Assembly: GCF_014653945.1 (NCBI RefSeq)
Contig: NZ_BNAU01000002.1
Coordinates: 1,049,914-1,113,913 of the forward strand
From: Amycolatopsis deserti
GTDB taxonomy: Bacteria > Actinomycetota > Actinomycetes > Mycobacteriales > Pseudonocardiaceae
Direction: 5' to 3'
Length of the DNA stretch: 64,000 nucleotides
The position numbers were made by a program, and so were the translations under genes. Of the stretch, positions 60,921 through 64,000 are shown in pieces. Numbering within the stretch: position 1 is the stretch's first letter; every line of letters begins with the position of its first letter. Under the pieces are notes generated by a model, which saw only the letters and a program-made list of their open reading frames with translations, was not told the origin of the DNA and did no database searches.

Positions 60921-62221
60921 TGAGCTCGTTGCTGCGGCTCGCCACAGCCGGGAGCGTCGACGACGGCAAGTCGACGCTCGTCGGCCGTCTGCTCTACGAC
61001 ACCAAGTCGGTGCTGGCCGACCAGCTGGACGCGGTCACCCGCGCCAGCGTCGACCGCGGTCTGTCCACTCCGGACCTGTCGCTGCTGGTGGACGGCCTGC
61101 GCTCGGAGCGTGAGCAGGGCATCACGATCGACGTCGCCTACCGCTACTTCGCGACGCCGAAGCGGTCGTTCGTGCTCGCCGACACCCCGGGGCACGTGCA
61201 GTACACCCGCAACACGGTCACCGGCGCCTCCACGGCGCAGCTGGCCGTGCTGCTGGTGGACGCGCGCAAGGGCGTGATCGAGCAGACCCGCCGCCACGCC
61301 GCGGTGCTCGCGCTGCTCGGCGTGCCGCGCCTGGTGCTCGCGGTCAACAAGATCGACCTGGTGGACTACGACGAGGAGACCTTCCGGGTCATCGCGAAGG
61401 AGTTCACCGACCACGCCACGTCACTGGGCTACGCCGACGGATCGGTGCTGTCGATCCCGGTGTCCGCCCTGGTGGGTGACAACGTGGTCGAGCGTTCGGC
61501 GCACACCCCGTGGTACTCCGGCCCGACGCTGCTGGAGCACCTGGAGACCGTGCCGGTCGCGCCGGATCCGCACGACGCCCCGTTCCGCTTCCCGGTGCAG
61601 TACGTCATCCGGCCGCGCACGCCCGAGTACCCGGACTACCGCGGCTACGCGGGCCAGGTCGCGGCGGGAACGGTGCGTCCCGGTGACGAGGTCGTGGTCC
61701 TGCCCGCGGGCCTGCGCACCAAGGTCGAGCGGATCGACACCCCGGACGGCGAGCTGGCCGAGGCCGCCGCCGGCCGCTCGGTGACGCTGGTGCTGGCCGA
61801 CGACCTGGACATCGCGCGCGGCGACGTGATCGCGGCCGCCGCGACCGCCCCGGTGCCCACCGACGAGCTGGACGCGACGCTGGCCTGGCTGTCGGAGAAG
61901 CCGCTGCGCCCGGGCGCCCGCGTGCTGGTCAAGCACGGCGCGCGCACGGTGCAGGCGTTCGTGGACGAGCTGGTCTCCCGCTTCGACGAGCAGAAGCTGT
62001 CCACAGTGGACTACCCGGAGACGCTGCAGCTCAACGAGATCGGCCGCGCGAAGGTCCGCGTCGCGGAACCGCTCCCGGTCGACGAATACGAGGTCAGCCG
62101 GCGTACCGGCGCCTTCCTGGTGATCGACCCGGCCGACGGCACCACGCTGGCGGCCGGGATGGTCGGTGCGCCGCTTCCCGTGCTGCGCAGCGACCGGGAC
62201 GTGGTCTCCCCCGGCCCGTAA
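60920..62221 (+). CDS. cysN: Sulfate adenylyltransferase subunit 1 (GTPase)
   Basis: The 433-residue elongation-factor-like GTPase drives APS synthesis. G1 is AGSVDDGKST (10-19); G2 region GITIDVAYRYF, G3 ADTPGH and G4 VNKIDLV are all present. Beta-barrel domains follow. There is no fused CysC kinase domain, unlike mycobacterial CysNC, which fits an APS reductase pathway without PAPS. Confidence 0.96.
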   Translation: MSSLLRLATAGSVDDGKSTLVGRLLYDTKSVLADQLDAVTRASVDRGLSTPDLSLLVDGLRSEREQGITIDVAYRYFATPKRSFVLADTPGHVQYTRNTVTGASTAQLAVLLVDARKGVIEQTRRHAAVLALLGVPRLVLAVNKIDLVDYDEETFRVIAKEFTDHATSLGYADGSVLSIPVSALVGDNVVERSAHTPWYSGPTLLEHLETVPVAPDPHDAPFRFPVQYVIRPRTPEYPDYRGYAGQVAAGTVRPGDEVVVLPAGLRTKVERIDTPDGELAEAAAGRSVTLVLADDLDIARGDVIAAAATAPVPTDELDATLAWLSEKPLRPGARVLVKHGARTVQAFVDELVSRFDEQKLSTVDYPETLQLNEIGRAKVRVAEPLPVDEYEVSRRTGAFLVIDPADGTTLAAGMVGAPLPVLRSDRDVVSPGP

Positions 62222-62251
62222 CTCCCCATCCCCCAACCGAAAGGTCCGCCC

Positions 62252-63307
62252 GTGAAAACTCGTGTTCTGGCTCTGGCAGCAGTGGCGTTGTCCGCATTGG
62301 CAGTGGTGAGCGGGTGTTCACGGGCGGACCGTTCGGAAGCGACCACGCCGGCGGCCGACCAGGGCCCGGCCACTGAGGTGCGCCTGGGGTACTTCCCGAA
62401 CGTCACGCACGCGTCGGCCCTGATCGGGCTCGACCAGAACCTGTTCGCCCAGCACCTCGGGAACACCAAGCTGGTGCCGACGAAGTTCAACGCGGGCCCG
62501 GAAGAGGTCAACGCCCTGCTGGGCGGTTCGCTGGACATCGGCTTCATCGGCTCCGGCCCGGCGATCAACGCCTACGCGCAGTCCGGCGGTGAGGCCGTGC
62601 GGCTGATCGCGGGCGCCACCTCGGGCGGCGCGCAACTGGTCGTCAAGCCGGAGATCGGCACGCCGCAGGACCTGCAGGGCAAGACCGTGGCCTCGCCGCA
62701 GCTGGGCAACACGCAGGACGTCGCGCTGAAGAAGTGGATCTCCGACCAGAAGCTCAGCGACGTCAAGGTCCAGAACATCGACAACGCCCTGACGCTGGAC
62801 CAGTTCAAGTCCGGCGCGATCCAGGGCGCGTGGCTGCCCGAGCCGTGGGCGTCGCGCCTGGTGCTCGAGGCGGGCGCGAAGGTCCTGGTCGACGAGAAGG
62901 ACCTGTGGCCGGGCGGGCAGTTCCCGACCACCGTGCTGATCGTGCGCACCCAGTTCCTGCAGGAGCACCCGGCGACCGTGACCGCGATCCTGCAGGGCCT
63001 GCTCGACGCGAACGCGCTCGCCGCGTCCGATCCGGCCAAGGCGAAGACCGCGGTGAACAACCAGCTGCAGCAGCTCACCGGCAAGGCGCTGGCCGGCCCG
63101 GTGCTGGACCGCGCGTGGCAGGGCATCCAGCTGACCACCGACCCGCTGGCCGGGCAGTTCCCGCAGCTGGCCCAGGACCAGGTGACCGCCGGCGTCAAGG
63201 ACAAGGCCCCCGACGTCGCCGGGTTCGCCGATCTGACCCTGCTCAACACCGTGCTCGCCCAGGCCGGGAAGCCGGCCGTCAGCGCGTCCGGCCTGGACAA
63301 GAAGTAG
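62252..63307 (+). CDS. ABC substrate-binding lipoprotein for a sulfur compound
   Basis: The 351-residue SsuA/TauA/NrtA-type binding protein has a signal ending VVSGC (lipobox Cys22). It contains VRLGYFPNVTHASALIGLDQN and GSLDIGFIGSGPAINAYAQS, typical of sulfonate, taurine or nitrate binders. GTG 62252 follows AAAGG. It starts 30 nt after cysN and precedes an SsuB-like ATPase. Sulfonate or sulfate-ester uptake is the best reading from context. Confidence 0.9.
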   Translation: MKTRVLALAAVALSALAVVSGCSRADRSEATTPAADQGPATEVRLGYFPNVTHASALIGLDQNLFAQHLGNTKLVPTKFNAGPEEVNALLGGSLDIGFIGSGPAINAYAQSGGEAVRLIAGATSGGAQLVVKPEIGTPQDLQGKTVASPQLGNTQDVALKKWISDQKLSDVKVQNIDNALTLDQFKSGAIQGAWLPEPWASRLVLEAGAKVLVDEKDLWPGGQFPTTVLIVRTQFLQEHPATVTAILQGLLDANALAASDPAKAKTAVNNQLQQLTGKALAGPVLDRAWQGIQLTTDPLAGQFPQLAQDQVTAGVKDKAPDVAGFADLTLLNTVLAQAGKPAVSASGLDKK

Positions 63308-63317
63308 GAGGTTGTTC

Positions 63318-64000
63318 ATGACCGCCACGCTGGGACGTCCGCCGGTGGAGCCCGCGACCGGGCACGCCGTGCGGCTGTCCGGGGTGCACAAGAGCTTCGG
63401 GCAGGGCCGCGACGCCGTGACCGCGCTCGCCGGGGTCGACCTCGACGTCGCGCCGGGCGAGTTCGTCTGCCTGCTCGGCGCCTCGGGCTGCGGCAAGACC
63501 ACCCTGCTGAACCTGATCGCGAACCTGGATCGGCCGACCGCGGGTGAGATCGAGCTGACGACGTCCCGGCCGGCGGTCATGTTCCAGGAAGCGGCGCTCA
63601 TGCCGTGGCTGACCGCCGCGGCGAACGTCGAGCTGCCGCTGAAGCTGGCCGGCATGGGCCGCGCCGAACGCCGCACCCGCACCGGCGAGCTGCTGGAGCT
63701 GGTGCGGCTGTCCGGGGCCGGCGCCAAGCGGCCGCACGAGTTGTCCGGTGGCATGCGCCAGCGCGTGGCACTGGCCCGCGCGCTGGCCTCGGCCACCTAC
63801 ACCGAGGACGGCGAGGAGCGGCCGTCGCTGCTGCTGATGGACGAGCCGTTCTCCGCGCTGGACGCCATCACCCGCGACGTGCTGCAGGCCGAGCTGCTGC
63901 GCATCTGGGAGGCGACCGGCAGCGCGGTGGTGTTCGTGACCCACGACGTGCGCGAGGCGGTGCGGCTCGGGCAGCGGGTGGTCCTGCTGTCGTCGCGGCC
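63318..64000 (+). CDS. ABC transporter ATPase, SsuB/TauB-like (3' end outside window)
   Basis: About 227 residues are present. Walker A LGASGCGKTT, Q-loop VMFQEAALMPWL, signature ELSGGMRQR, Walker B LLLMDEPFSALD and H-loop VTHDVREA are visible. The MFQ-x-x-LMPW form is typical of the nitrate/sulfonate/taurine ATPases. AGGAGG precedes ATG 63318. A permease gene is expected just beyond the window. Confidence 0.93.
   Translation, partial: MTATLGRPPVEPATGHAVRLSGVHKSFGQGRDAVTALAGVDLDVAPGEFVCLLGASGCGKTTLLNLIANLDRPTAGEIELTTSRPAVMFQEAALMPWLTAAANVELPLKLAGMGRAERRTRTGELLELVRLSGAGAKRPHELSGGMRQRVALARALASATYTEDGEERPSLLLMDEPFSALDAITRDVLQAELLRIWEATGSAVVFVTHDVREAVRLGQRVVLLSSR

Overview
The window is about 70% G+C. 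Its gene content matches an actinomycete of the Pseudonocardiaceae, most like Amycolatopsis. Markers are the decaprenyl-phosphate-type prenyltransferase, HrcA/DnaJ2, a cytochrome P450, an SSI-type protease inhibitor, a likely F420-dependent flavoenzyme, many GTG/TTG starts and several probable leaderless promoters. This placement is inference from protein family and sequence style, not from a database match.

The backbone is a housekeeping block in the order I remember from Mycobacterium tuberculosis (dgt; glyS - smtB-like - zur - small gene - uppS - recO - era - small gene - CBS protein - ybeY - phoH - rsmE - dnaJ2 - hrcA - hemW - sirA - cysH). Lineage-specific cassettes are inserted between these anchors.

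Layout. 1-4.3 kb: the 5' part of an MFS exporter with a divergent MarR regulator, a polytopic membrane protein and a serpin. 4.4-6.5 kb: DUF1963 protein and dGTPase. 7.2-12.4 kb: YdcF-like protein, a DesK/DesR-type two-component system with an ABC-2 exporter, a divergent XRE-cupin regulator and a GNAT. 12.7-17.7 kb: glyS, the zinc regulators SmtB and Zur, an NTF2-like protein, and a three-gene membrane operon (COG0701 permease, small membrane protein, TIGR03943 protein) that may act in metal handling. 18.2-29.7 kb: the uppS-to-hrcA housekeeping run. 29.7-41.6 kb: a reductive pyrimidine catabolism locus with aminotransferase, semialdehyde dehydrogenase, PucR regulator, NCS1 permease, beta-ureidopropionase, dihydropyrimidinase and an LLM flavoenzyme, with no recognisable dihydropyrimidine dehydrogenase. 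41.6-48.4 kb: a serine hydrolase, then a LacI-controlled sugar ABC importer operon ending in an FAD oxidoreductase. 49.0-52.3 kb: a P450, tRNA-Val and tRNA-Gly, about 1 kb of repeats, and an iron-box-controlled siderophore reductase. 52.6-55.8 kb: ECF sigma factor with a membrane partner, azoreductase/MarR pair and a GNAT. 55.9-64.0 kb: hemW, then a sulfur assimilation operon (short leader peptide, sirA, zinc-ribbon protein, cysH, cysD, cysN) running into an ABC importer for a sulfur compound that leaves the window.

The points most worth a second look are: the leader peptide before sirA; the repeat array that appears to grow out of the 3' end of the siderophore-reductase gene; three iterated palindromes upstream of the metal-type permease operon; the LacI operator that contains its own start codon; and the missing first enzyme of uracil reduction. 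No CRISPR array, insertion sequence, prophage or attachment site was seen.
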